A stretch of 64,000 nt of DNA from positions 1-64,000 of the forward strand of contig NZ_JAGFBV010000007.1 in assembly GCF_017948595.1 (NCBI RefSeq), given 5' to 3'. Position numbers and translations under genes: made by a program. The stretch comes from Flavobacterium geliluteum (GTDB lineage Bacteria > Bacteroidota > Bacteroidia > Flavobacteriales > Flavobacteriaceae). Below the pieces are notes generated by a model. It did not search any database, was not told where the DNA came from, and worked only from the letters and a program-made list of their open reading frames with translations. This document shows, piece by piece, positions 1-7,469 of this stretch; position 1 is the first letter of the stretch; every line of letters starts with the position of its first letter.

Positions 1-38
1 TACATGATTTAGTAAAAAGAAATATATTTGTTAAAAAA

Positions 39-592
39 ATGTCTGAGAAATACAAAGTCATAGATAGTACCGTTCCCACTTTTATTACCATCACAGTTGT
101 AGATTGGGTTGATTTATTTGTTAGACCAGTTTATTGTACTATTCTAGACGATTTTTAAATTATTGTATTAAAGAAAAAGGATTAAGTGTACATGCTTATG
201 TTTATATGACTAGTCACATTCATTTAATAGTTACCGCTTTTGATGGAGAGTTGCAAGATGTGATTCGTGATTTTAAAAAATTTACTTCAAAAAAAATCAT
301 TGAAGCAATTCAGGAGCATCCAGAGAGCAGACGAGAATGGTTGCTAAGAAAATTTAGTTACGAGGCACAAAAAGCAGGCAGAGCAAAAAAATATAAATTC
401 TGGCAAGATGGTTTTCATCCCATAATTTTAGATACTTTAGAGAAAATGGAACAACGAGTAAATTATATTCATTATAATCCAGTAGAAGCACAAATAGTAT
501 TTCATGAAAGGGATTATGTGAATAGCAGTTACAGAAATTATGAACAAGACAACAAAGTTTTTTGTAATGTTAATGTTAAACCGCTATGGTGA
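39..592 (+). pseudogene. RAYT transposase (Y1/TnpA-REP family), frameshifted copy 1
   Basis: RAYTs are single-strand HUH transposases that process REP hairpins. The ATG at 39 opens the same frame as copy 2 but stops at 156-158. The rest of the protein continues in another frame up to 592. Copy 2 has one more base near 152-155 (gattcttt against gattttt), so a 1-base deletion explains the shift. The 3' part keeps the HUH motif (HIH in MTSHIHLI) and the motif YIHYNPVEA with the expected catalytic tyrosine region. A TTG at 134 could start a 152-residue product that would lack the N-terminal strand. The gene is probably inactive unless the shift is suppressed. Confidence 0.75.
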
Positions 593-604
593 TTTACTAA
601 ATTA

Positions 605-674
605 GTCGCGTTGCAAACGCTTTGTTTTGAGTCTTCCTGTAAGTAGGTACTCGTTGCAAACGAGCACCAGAGGG
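605..674 (+). repeat. RAYT end repeat, right-end orientation
   Basis: The repeat runs from GTCGCGTTGCAAACGC to CGAGCACCAGAGGG. It is nearly identical to 2518-2590 and is the inverted form of 1826-1896 and, more loosely, of 4385-4447. The inner TCGTTGCAAACGA is itself palindromic, as expected for a REP-type hairpin. A small open frame with toxin-tail character begins 11 bases after it. Confidence 0.75.
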
Positions 675-684
675 AGAAAAAAGC

Positions 685-849
685 ATGAAAATTAAATACG
701 ATATCAAGTTAAATGAGAAGGATGCTACCAATTATTTTGATAAAGATTTTAATTTAAATGTTAGTAATAATAGAATTTTTAAGATCTCAGATGCAGGAAC
801 TGACCAGATAGCAAATGTTTCTATAAATAAAATAACCACTATAAAATAA
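685..849 (+). CDS. 54-residue possible toxin C-terminal fragment
   Basis: The frame runs from ATG 685 to TAA 847-849 and encodes 54 residues, starting MKIKYDIKLNE and ending NKITTIK. I do not recognise a domain. Its place is suggestive. It begins directly after a RAYT end repeat and ends 5 bases before a 219-residue gene of immunity-protein type. The fragment at 3614-3892 has the same layout, and there a toxin domain can be recognised. I infer that this is the last part of a polymorphic toxin whose front was removed at the repeat. It could also be a small free-standing protein. Confidence 0.45.
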   Translation: MKIKYDIKLNEKDATNYFDKDFNLNVSNNRIFKISDAGTDQIANVSINKITTIK

Positions 850-854
850 ACTTC

Positions 855-1514
855 ATGAATATTAAAGCATATTTTTTTGATCAATTAAAATCTTTTTTCT
901 TAGATAAAGGTTATAAGTTTTATGCCAATGCAGGGCCAAGATTCATATTAAAACAAGATAATTACGTTGTACAAACTTCATTTAATTATCTTGCAAAAGC
1001 CAAAAAAATTTATGGCGGTAAATTAAATTTAAGCTTAAATGAAGTTGAAGACATAATCATAGAAATTCAATTTCCAAACCAAATTTTTACTAGCTATCTA
1101 GATAAAAAAGAAGATTTTTTTGCAACTATTGGTGATAAAGAGGGCATTCTTAATTTTAGTGATGTTGAATTAGATACAGAAGAAAAAATTATTGATCATA
1201 CTAATGAAATTAAAAAATACATAGATAATTATAGCGAAAAATTTATTAAAAAATTTACTTATTTACCTAACGTTTTAAAAGAAATTGATAAATTAGAAAT
1301 TGAAGGAAAATATTGGAATGAATTATTAGCTGGTGGTCCTGAGTTTTTATTTAGAGGATTAATAATATCAAAACTATGCAATGATGAAAAATATGAGAAT
1401 AAGCTATTATACGTTGAATCTCTTCTTAAATCAATGGCAGATGAATATCTACCTTACTTTGAAAAATTGAAATTAAGATTAAAAAGTTTGGAACCTAAAT
1501 ATAATATTAAGTAA
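855..1514 (+). CDS. Hypothetical protein, putative immunity protein
   Basis: The product is a 219-residue, soluble, lysine- and glutamate-rich protein with no signal peptide or membrane segment. I recognise no named family. It follows the 54-residue fragment by 5 bases, so the two were probably co-transcribed. A diverged duplicate of its last third lies just downstream (1612-1806), and tandem paralogues are common for immunity genes in polymorphic-toxin loci. The immunity role is inferred from this context only. A strong terminator follows at 1571. Confidence 0.55.
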   Translation: MNIKAYFFDQLKSFFLDKGYKFYANAGPRFILKQDNYVVQTSFNYLAKAKKIYGGKLNLSLNEVEDIIIEIQFPNQIFTSYLDKKEDFFATIGDKEGILNFSDVELDTEEKIIDHTNEIKKYIDNYSEKFIKKFTYLPNVLKEIDKLEIEGKYWNELLAGGPEFLFRGLIISKLCNDEKYENKLLYVESLLKSMADEYLPYFEKLKLRLKSLEPKYNIK

Positions 1515-1570
1515 TTATTCTGGTAATTTTATTTGTAGTTCTTAGCGTAATAAGCTAACAAAAAACAAAT

Positions 1571-1603
1571 AGCCTTCTGAATTTCAGAAGGCTATTTGTT
1601 TTT
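1571..1603 (+). terminator. Rho-independent terminator of the 855-1514 gene
   Basis: AGCCTTCTGA and TCAGAAGGCT form a 10-base-pair stem around a 3-base loop, followed by a T-rich tail (atttgttttt). It lies 57 bases after the stop codon. Confidence 0.8.
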
Positions 1604-1611
1604 GAACATTA

Positions 1612-1806
1612 ATCTTAGCAGGAGGTCCGGAATTTTTGTTTAGGGGGTTGATAATTTCCAAACTATGTAATGATGAAGAATATGATAAAAAAATATCGTA
1701 TGTTGAATCTCTTCTCATTTCAATGGCTGATGATTATCTAACTTATTTTGAGAAATTAAAAGTAAAATTAGAGGATTTAAGACCTCAATATAACATAAAT
1801 AATTAA
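1612..1806 (+). pseudogene. C-terminal remnant of a second copy of the putative immunity gene
   Basis: In the frame ending with TAA 1804-1806 the sequence reads LAGGPEFLFRGLIISKLCND and onward. It matches the last third of the 219-residue protein with scattered substitutions (for example DEEYDKKISYVESLL against DEKYENKLLYVESLL). No start codon or N-terminal part is present. The remnant is joined to the terminator region on its left, and a RAYT element starts 20 bases after its stop. It is the debris of a tandem paralogue lost by recombination. Confidence 0.8.
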
Positions 1807-1825
1807 CTGAGCTCTGCGAGTTGTT

Positions 1826-1896
1826 CCCCTCTGGTGCTCGTTTGCAACGAGTAGATAATTACAGGTTTAGGCAAAACAAAGCGTTTGCAACGCGAC
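1826..1896 (-). repeat. RAYT end repeat, left-end orientation
   Basis: CCCCTCTGGTGCTCG, TTTGCAACGAG and GCGTTTGCAACGCGAC are present in this order. This is the inverted counterpart of 605-674 and 2518-2590. The arms TGCTCGTTTGCAACGAG and GCGTTTGCAACGCG can each fold back on themselves. Confidence 0.75.
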
Positions 1897-1952
1897 TAAC
1901 TACGATAATTCAAATACATGATTTAGTAAAAAGAAATATATTTGTTAAAAAA

Positions 1953-2505
1953 ATGTCTGAGAAATACAAAGTCATAGATAGTACCGTTCCCACTTTTATT
2001 ACCATCACAGTTGTAGATTGGGTTGATTTATTTGTTAGACCGGTTTATTGTACTATTATAGGCGATTCTTTAAATTATTGTATTAAAGAAAAAGGATTAA
2101 GTGTACATTTATGTTTATATGACTAGTCACATTCATTTAATAGCTACCGCTTTTGATGGAGAATTGCAAGATGTGATTCGTGATTTTAAAAAATTTACTT
2201 CAAAAAAAATCATTGAAGCAATTCAGGAGCATCCAGAGAGCAGACGAGAATGGTTACTAAGAAAATTTAGTTATGAGGCACAAAAAGCAGGCAGAGCAAA
2301 AAAATATAAATTCTGGCAAGATGGTTTTCATCCCATAATTTTAGATACTTTAGAGAAAATGGAACAACGAGTAAATTATATTCATTATAATCCAGTAGAA
2401 GCACAAATAGTATTTCATTAAAGGGATTATGTGAATAGCAGTTACAGAAATTATGAACAAGACAACAACGTTTTTTGTAATGTTAATGTTGAACCGCTAT
2501 GGTGA
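1953..2505 (+). pseudogene. RAYT transposase, frameshifted and nonsense-mutated copy 2
   Basis: The ATG at 1953 starts the frame MSEKYKVIDSTVPTFITITV. A 2-base loss near 2107 (gtacatttatg here, gtacatgcttatg in copy 1) shifts the frame, so the first part stops at 2124-2126. The remainder is readable from about 2101 to a premature TAA at 2419-2421, where copy 1 has GAA. The original stop would be TGA 2503-2505. The HIH and YIHYNPVEA motifs are still readable. Copies 1 and 2 carry different lesions, so each was intact when they duplicated or moved. Confidence 0.8.
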
Positions 2506-2509
2506 TTTA

Positions 2510-3562
2510 CTAAATTAGTCGCGTTGCAAACGCTTTGTTTTGTGTCTTCCAGTAAGTAGGTTCTCGTTGCAAACGAGCACCAGAGGGGGGTAAATGACTG
2601 AAATTTAGATTCTGTTTTATGAATTTAAAAAACACTTCAATTTCCCATCGCTGTTTGTAAATATCTGCTATTTCTTTAGTAGACAATGTTTTGCTGTTGC
2701 TTAAAAAGCAAAAAACTTCACTGCTTTCTTTTTCTTTTGCTATAATTAAGCGTAAAAAAGTTTCTGTTCTTTTACTCCTTTTATCAAATAATACTACTTG
2801 CAAGTCTTGTTCAAGTATTAATCTTTCTGTTTCATTTTCAGCTATTTTAAATTCATTTATTATTTCAAAACGAGTATAATTATTAAGACGAGTAACAAAA
2901 ACGAACTTTTGCTTGTTGAACTCATCAAACGTTGATCTTGCTTGAATACCTCTATCAAAAACTAAAATATTATCAGAGTTAAAAGAACATTCATTTATTA
3001 AATCTTTTAAAGCAAAGTCTTCTGAAACAAATGCTTGTTCTGTAAATATTTTTGAGTGTATTGGCACATTTGAAAAGGCAATACTAAATTTTACAAACTT
3101 CTTTTCTCCTTTTTGATTAATCTGCATTCCCTCTTTTAATAATTTCGATGAAATTGCAATCAGGGTGGAGTCAAAAGAAATAACATTGTGCTTTTTCTTT
3201 AAATATTTTGTTTTATACTGATTTAGACAACTATTAAAAATAGCTTCAAAATAATCAGCATTAATACTTACTAATCTATCTCTGATTGAATTGTATTTGA
3301 CTCCTTCAAAGCTATTATTTGCTATGCTTTTGAATGCTAATGAGTGATAGAATTCTTCCATCACTCGAAGACTATTCTGTCGAACATTAAGCATCGAAAA
3401 CAATAATAATTGGAACATTGTTTGTCCATCGAGTTTCTTAACTTGATAGTCAACTTTGTATTCTATTGATAATCTTTCCAATTCCTCTTTCGGAATATAA
3501 TTTAAAACTTCTGAAACTTGCATGGTTTCTTGTAAAGTTACTAATTTTAAGGTTTCGAACAC
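2510..3562 (-). pseudogene. IS4-family transposase, C-terminus cut off by a RAYT repeat
   Basis: The frame reads as a DDE transposase of the IS4 group. It has an N-terminal helical domain, first catalytic Asp in ISFDSTL, second in LVFDRGI, and the glutamate block YKQRWEIEVFFKFIKQ. After LNFSHL the reading frame enters the RAYT repeat (PPSGARLQR). Members of this family normally continue for several tens of residues after the glutamate block. The C-terminal domain and the right inverted repeat of the IS are therefore missing. Its start codon at 3562 lies just inside a second palindromic repeat. The protein is probably inactive. Confidence 0.8.
2518..2590 (+). repeat. RAYT end repeat, right-end orientation
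   Basis: It runs from GTCGCGTTGCAAACGC to CGAGCACCAGAGGGG, nearly identical to 605-674. Read on the minus strand it supplies the last 28 or so codons of the neighbouring transposase frame (PPSGARLQR and onward), so that frame's tail is repeat sequence and not transposase. Confidence 0.8.
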
Positions 3563-3567
3563 TTATG

Positions 3568-3644
3568 GCGTCCCGCTCGTGAACACAAAGAACTTCTTTG
3601 TCATTAATCTTAATTGATTTTGATTGTAGGTACGAGCGGGACGC
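3568..3644. repeat. Long inverted repeat with 13-base arms
   Basis: GCGTCCCGCTCGT (3568-3580) pairs exactly with ACGAGCGGGACGC (3632-3644). The spacer contains the near-palindrome CAAAGAACTTCTTTG. CTGGCGCCAG follows directly at the right arm. The GC-rich arms stand out in this AT-rich DNA. This is a different repeat family from the RAYT ends and it abuts the next toxin fragment. Confidence 0.75.
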
Positions 3645-3892
3645 TGGCGCCAGCAGGGGGATCTAAAGAAATCGATAATATCGTTTCGCAATTAAGAGAA
3701 GTAAATTTAAGTACTTATAAAAGAATTGAAAATGAATGGGCTAGAGCTTTAAGTGCTGTCCCTCCTTTAAAGGTAGAAGTGAATATAAAAGTTATTTATG
3801 AAGGGACTGATCTAAGGCCAAGTGCTTTTGAAATAAAATACAAAATTGATGGAAAAGCAATAGAACCTGTAAGAATATCTAATATAAAATAA
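3614..3892 (+). pseudogene. Toxin C-terminal fragment, DNA/RNA non-specific endonuclease type
   Basis: From about 3661 the frame encodes a fragment starting near KEIDNIVSQLREVN. Its pattern ENEWARAL, then KVEVNIKVIYEGTDLRPSAF, then a FEIKYKIDGK strand is typical of the end of Endonuclease_NS_2 nuclease domains found at the C-termini of polymorphic toxins. The catalytic front of the domain is missing. The first dozen codons are repeat sequence (TSGTLAPAGG). The stop is 2 bases before the downstream immunity-type gene. I infer a toxin tail left after recombination at the repeat. The family call is from motif memory. Confidence 0.6.
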
Positions 3893-3894
3893 AT

Positions 3895-4341
3895 ATGGAT
3901 TATAACGAATTTGACACGCTGTTGCAAAATCACATTAAAAATTTGCTTGAAATATCATTGGATTATACCTATAATTCTAAAAATATAGATAACATATTTA
4001 TATACTGCTTAATTGGCCAAAATAAATATTTTGACATCATATATCAAAATAATGATAAATATTTTGAAAGACATAAAATATATCTGATTAACTCCAATTT
4101 TCTAGTAACAGATGATCGTCAAGATTGGCTTATTCAAAAAATTGTAAATGAAAGAAATTCAATCGAATCTTTATTTAAGAAATTCGAAAGAGAAGTTCCA
4201 TTTGAGTTAAAAATCATCTATTCTCCTAAATCAGGTAAATTGGATGTTAAATTTAATTACGATGATCCTCTCAAAAATGAAGATAGTGCCATTGGGGATG
4301 GATTTCGTTCGTGGATTAAAAGTTTAGGAATTGAGTTCTAA
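3895..4341 (+). CDS. Putative immunity protein, YezG/DUF600-like
   Basis: A 148-residue soluble protein. The second half, FELKIIYSPKSGKLDVKFNY then DDP and a C-terminal W-containing helix, resembles DUF600 (YezG-type) immunity proteins. In Bacillus, YezG is paired with YeeF, an LXG toxin carrying an Endonuclease_NS_2-like nuclease domain, which is the domain type seen just upstream here. The start ATG lies 2 bases after the toxin-fragment stop, as in a toxin-immunity pair. With the toxin truncated it would be an orphan immunity gene, able to protect against related toxins of neighbours. That role is inferred. Confidence 0.6.
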   Translation: MDYNEFDTLLQNHIKNLLEISLDYTYNSKNIDNIFIYCLIGQNKYFDIIYQNNDKYFERHKIYLINSNFLVTDDRQDWLIQKIVNERNSIESLFKKFEREVPFELKIIYSPKSGKLDVKFNYDDPLKNEDSAIGDGFRSWIKSLGIEF

Positions 4342-4384
4342 TAATTATTTATTTCACCGCTCACGTACTCGTTTGTTATCATAT

Positions 4385-4447
4385 CTGGTGCTCGTTTGCA
4401 ACGACCTACCTAAATAAAAAGATAAATTGTAGCGTTTGCAACGCGAC
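4385..4447 (-). repeat. Solo RAYT-type end repeat
   Basis: CTGGTGCTCGTTTGCAACGA and GCGTTTGCAACGCGAC appear in the same order as at 1826-1896, but with a diverged middle and no transposase gene next to it. It may be a stand-alone REP-like unit mobilised by the RAYT, or the remnant of a lost element. Confidence 0.7.
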
Positions 4448-4452
4448 TCACT

Positions 4453-4493
4453 AAAACAGAAGCATTTCTTAAAAAAATACTTCTGTTTTTTTT
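4453..4493 (+). terminator. Rho-independent terminator
   Basis: AAAACAGAAG (4453-4462) pairs with CTTCTGTTTT (4480-4489) and is followed by a run of T. It would end transcription from the island. Confidence 0.75.
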
Positions 4494-4604
4494 ATTTCTT
4501 AATTTTACCCCCACTCCGGCGCAAGCCTTTTGTTTATACTATTCTAAAAAATAAAACTAATAGTTAAAAAATAAGAAAAATAGTATAATAATAAAAAATA
4601 ATTA

Positions 4605-4612
4605 TACATTTG
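4605..4612 (+). promoter_or_regulatory. TACATTTG, -7 element of Bacteroidota type
   Basis: Matches TAnnTTTG, 32 bases before the ATG at 4645. No clear TTTG -33 element is seen at the usual distance. Confidence 0.45.
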
Positions 4613-4644
4613 CTTGATTAACAAACCATTAATGAAAAGGAACC

Positions 4645-5214
4645 ATGGCAGAAAGTAAAAACAACATTATCACGCACGGATTAAGTGGTAAGGTAGGCGA
4701 CATTATCGTGTTTAGCCAACGCGGAAGTAAAACAATCGTTTCTAAAGCACCTAAAGAACGCTCGGGAGCACCCACTGAAAAACAAAAGCAGCACATTGCA
4801 CGATTTCAAGAAGCAATTATTTATGCAAAAACGGCCATAAAAGACGCTGCTACCAAAGCGATGTATGAAGCCAATGCAGATCCTCAAAACAATATTAGTG
4901 CCTACAATATAGCGGTAGCCGATATGTTAAACGCTCCAAAAATAGAAGAGATCAATCTATCGCTTTACACGGGCAAAAAAGGAGACAGCATTGGTATAAA
5001 AGTAATAGACGACTTTAAGGTAGCAACCGTAAAAGTAATTATAGAAAATGCCGATGGGACATTGGTAGAAGAAGGCAACGCCAAAATAAGTACAAATGGT
5101 CTCGACTGGATCTACACTGCTACTACAGAAAATACAGATCTAGCTGGGGATAAAATCACGATTCAAGCTACTGATATCCCTGACAATCTGACAGAAAAAG
5201 AGCAACTACTCTAA
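4645..5214 (+). CDS. Hypothetical protein with SGKVGD motif
   Basis: A 189-residue protein without signal peptide or membrane segment. The N-terminal motif HGLSGKVGDIIVF followed by a basic stretch (RGSKTIVSKAPKER) resembles Bacteroidota proteins of unknown function that begin with an SGKVG block, such as the DUF6266-type family. The C-terminal half (from about residue 100) is rich in beta strands and could be an Ig-like fold. A good RBS-like AAAGGAA precedes the start. It lies just outside the toxin island and has its own promoter element. Function unknown. Confidence 0.7.
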   Translation: MAESKNNIITHGLSGKVGDIIVFSQRGSKTIVSKAPKERSGAPTEKQKQHIARFQEAIIYAKTAIKDAATKAMYEANADPQNNISAYNIAVADMLNAPKIEEINLSLYTGKKGDSIGIKVIDDFKVATVKVIIENADGTLVEEGNAKISTNGLDWIYTATTENTDLAGDKITIQATDIPDNLTEKEQLL

Positions 5215-5567
5215 AACATCAGAATAAATTTCAGACGGAGACGTGACGGAAGAGTGACGGAGAAATGACCTAAAAAAGTAGAATGTCAAACTGGCATACG
5301 TAACGGCATATATTCGAAAATATCAAGCCTCCTACCCTAGTGATTGCGTACAGCGAGTACCCGATAGTGCGCCTGGGTCACAACCTATAATAGCAAAGAT
5401 TTTTAATCTGTAACCGTTATTTTTAAACTTACAGACTTCTCAGTATAGTGTATTAAATCACAAAGTACATCATAGCACCGCTAGTAATTCTATTCGTAGT
5501 TATTCTAATAGGTTAAAAAAACAAAAGCCTTCCGTATTTCAGAAGGCTTTCGATCTTTAAGAACATT
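5215..5567. other. Intergenic region between convergent genes
   Basis: It contains a short TGACGGA-rich patch (5236-5270) and a terminator at its right end. I see no reading frame, tRNA or palindromic repeat beyond that. Confidence 0.5.
5511..5550 (-). terminator. Terminator of the 5568-6323 gene
   Basis: AAAGCCTTC (5524-5532) pairs with GAAGGCTTT (5542-5550). On the minus strand the stem is followed by a T-rich tail (TGTTTTTTT). Confidence 0.75.
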
Positions 5568-6323
5568 TCATAGCTCCCTAGTTCCCTTTTTATCAATATA
5601 ATTCACACCCAATCCTCCCATTATCATGACTTTAGTCAATTCTTCTGTTGCAATAATGATATTTTGCTGTAAAACATTTCCTTTGACCCATTTTATGTCA
5701 AAGGGTATTGTTTTAGAAAAATAATAATCGCCGCTTACGATAGTAATACTAAGATTATTACTGTTTTTTAAAACTTTCAACGGAATAGCAAATTCACCCG
5801 TTTTTGGGTTGACTTTGAAAGGAGTTGGTGAATTATTAATAGTTAGCAGTAAGTTGGGATATGTTTTATTGTTTAAAGGTTTATTGGTTTTCGAATCTAA
5901 TAATTTTCCTTTTACAATAATCGAAACTTCCTCTTCAACCTGATGATTAACGGCAATTTTACCCACAACATGATTGTTAGGTTCTGGAGAAATAACTTCG
6001 ATTTTAACAGGCTCTTTTTCTTGTCCAACAACATTGGATGTTAGTAAAACCGAAGCCGCAATTGCAGCATATTTAAGAGTATTAATTTTAGACATTTCAT
6101 TGTATTCAAATTCTTCCTCCAACTGTGTAGATTTTATTCGTGCACAAATGTTTTTACCTTTATTATCTGCAATAAATTTAGATATTTCAGAGTTCGTTTT
6201 TTTACTAAAATCAATTACGTTTTTAGCACAGGAATCACAAAAAGAACCTTTTGAATTAGGAATCATTCTATCAAAATTTTCAGAACAGGGAGTGGTTATT
6301 GCTAAGGTAAATTTCTTTTTCAT
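5568..6323 (-). CDS. Membrane protein with cysteine-rich N-terminal domain and beta-sandwich exterior
   Basis: A 251-residue protein. The N-terminal 60 residues hold CSENFDRM, then FCDSCAKNVIDFS and a later cysteine (ICAR). This is a cysteine-pair motif seen before the membrane segment of several Flavobacterium envelope proteins. One hydrophobic segment (about residues 82-100, KYAAIAASVLLTSNVVG) divides it from a C-terminal part (from about 130, VKGKLLDSKTNKPL) that resembles carboxypeptidase-regulatory-like beta sandwiches. The topology would put the cysteine domain in the cytoplasm and the beta domain in the periplasm. No precise function is known to me. It has its own terminator. Confidence 0.7.
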   Translation of the reverse strand: MKKKFTLAITTPCSENFDRMIPNSKGSFCDSCAKNVIDFSKKTNSEISKFIADNKGKNICARIKSTQLEEEFEYNEMSKINTLKYAAIAASVLLTSNVVGQEKEPVKIEVISPEPNNHVVGKIAVNHQVEEEVSIIVKGKLLDSKTNKPLNNKTYPNLLLTINNSPTPFKVNPKTGEFAIPLKVLKNSNNLSITIVSGDYYFSKTIPFDIKWVKGNVLQQNIIIATEELTKVMIMGGLGVNYIDKKGTREL

Positions 6324-6638
6324 ACTCTATTTTTTAAAATTAAAATCATTCAAAATGTTTTCTATTTATATAGAGATTGTTTTTAAAGAAAAGGTTGGGA
6401 AGCAATCCAATTATTTTCTGATTTTTATCATTTATAGGGTATTTAAAGAACTATGTGATCTACAAATCAAATATACAATTACATTTACAGCGATAAAAAA
6501 AGAAATTCTAAAAGAATAAAAAAAACAGAACCTTCGTCATACGATTTTACAATAGGAATCATTACATAAAAAGAGAGGCTGTCTCATACAGTATGAGACA
6601 GCCTCTTATATTTTGTAAAGAGAACCTTAATTCATCTT
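6324..6638. other. Intergenic region between same-strand genes
   Basis: Apart from the terminator of the 6639-7469 gene (6574-6606), nothing is visible. It should contain the promoter of the 5568-6323 gene. Confidence 0.5.
6566..6606 (-). terminator. Strong terminator of the M57 peptidase gene
   Basis: AGAGGCTGTCTCAT (6574-6587) pairs perfectly with ATGAGACAGCCTCT (6593-6606) around a 5-base loop. The minus-strand tail reads CTTTTTATG. Confidence 0.8.
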
Positions 6639-7469
6639 TTAGTATAAATAATTCAGAGCAGTAACATCGTTACCATTAAAAGCTCCGGTTTCATTTGAAC
6701 CGAAACATGCTCTCATGTAAGAAGTTGAATCATATCCTGTAGGAGTTCCCGGGATATGAACCGCTCCAACACCTGCTGTTCCTTCACTTTGATTTGATCC
6801 ACAGCTTTGACGGCTAAACCAGTCTGTATGGCGTAAACCAATACAGTGACCAATCTCGTGCGCCGCTACGTGGGCATTCACTCCTGTAGTATAACTATCA
6901 AGTCCAGAATATAGTGTAACTGAATTATAAGGTGCTCCTCCAGAAGGGAAACCAGCTACTCCACCAGCAGAACCAGTCTGTCTTCTTACGACAATATTTG
7001 CTCCTGATGTACTTGAACTAAAAGTTAAAGTAAAGTTGATAGATAATCCTAAACTATTGTATCTGTTTATTGCAGCTTGCAATCCGTTACGCATGTTTGT
7101 AGACAATGCTGATGTACCTGTGCCTGACAATCCAACAACTCTGATAGTTCTTGGAGCAGATACTAAATTGGTAGTACGGTATTGTTCTGTTGTAATACCA
7201 CCATGAAGATCCATCTTATTTAATTGATCTTTGGTCATAACAATACATCCTTCGATCAAAAAAGCATCTTCGGTAGTGCCATCTAACTTAGTGTTTTTGA
7301 TCACTTGAACGTCTTTGTTATTCAATGAGAGTGCACTAATTTTATTTAACACATCTTGTGTTACTTTAGTAGACTCTGGATTTGTTTGAGTTAATTCATC
7401 TTCTTTGTTACAAGAAAATAGCGTTAGCGCTATGCACGACAGGGCTAAAATTGATTTAATTTTGTTCAT
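6639..7469 (-). CDS. M57-family (HEIGH) metalloprotease lipoprotein
   Basis: A 276-residue secreted zinc protease. The lipoprotein signal ends at LFSC (Cys20), followed by N-K-E-D, so it should be lipidated and exported to the outer membrane or surface. Residues 21-100 look like a propeptide. The zinc site is HEIGHCIGLRHTD (residues 204-216), the HExxHxxGxxH/D pattern of the dual-action HEIGH metallopeptidases (Peptidase_M57). A glycine-rich loop precedes it, and the C-terminal domain has the expected YNSLG and SYMRACF-type segments. Single gene with its own terminator. The catalytic assignment is strong. The substrate is unknown. Confidence 0.9.
   Translation of the reverse strand: MNKIKSILALSCIALTLFSCNKEDELTQTNPESTKVTQDVLNKISALSLNNKDVQVIKNTKLDGTTEDAFLIEGCIVMTKDQLNKMDLHGGITTEQYRTTNLVSAPRTIRVVGLSGTGTSALSTNMRNGLQAAINRYNSLGLSINFTLTFSSSTSGANIVVRRQTGSAGGVAGFPSGGAPYNSVTLYSGLDSYTTGVNAHVAAHEIGHCIGLRHTDWFSRQSCGSNQSEGTAGVGAVHIPGTPTGYDSTSYMRACFGSNETGAFNGNDVTALNYLY

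Larger units (their letters stand above)
1..674 (+). mobile_element. RAYT element copy 1, left end outside window
   Basis: This is the right-hand part of a REP-associated tyrosine transposase element. From position 1 it aligns almost base for base with copy 2 at a constant offset of 1914 until small indels. It carries a broken transposase gene (39-592) and ends in a repeat at 605-674 with two inner motifs, GTTGCAAACG and TCGTTGCAAACGAGCACC. By comparison with copy 2, the left inverted end should lie about 90 bases before the window. Confidence 0.75.
1826..2590 (+). mobile_element. RAYT element copy 2, both ends present
   Basis: A complete element of about 765 bases, bounded by inverted repeats 1826-1896 and 2518-2590. 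It holds one broken transposase gene. Its right end abuts the truncated 3' end of an IS4-type transposase gene, and its left end lies 20 bases after an immunity-gene remnant. The element therefore sits at a rearrangement junction. I see no obvious target-site duplication. Confidence 0.75.
4342..4644. other. Intergenic: solo RAYT repeat, terminator, promoter element
   Basis: The stretch holds a solo RAYT-type end repeat (4385-4447), a terminator (4453-4493) and, before the next gene, a TACATTTG -7-like element (4605-4612). I see no open frame of note. Confidence 0.6.

Noticed and set aside
1821..1952. Reading frame before the RAYT start in copy 2
   Set aside because: It consists of the RAYT end repeat translated (MFPSGARLQR). 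The true transposase start is the ATG at 1953.
5226..5290. TGACGGA repeats as regulatory or attachment site
   Set aside because: The units are few, imperfect and have no symmetry. No integrase or tRNA gene is near.
5974..6519. 181-residue plus-strand frame over the 5568-6323 gene
   Set aside because: It is mostly antisense to a gene with recognisable motifs and then runs through AT-rich intergenic DNA. No RBS or motif supports it.
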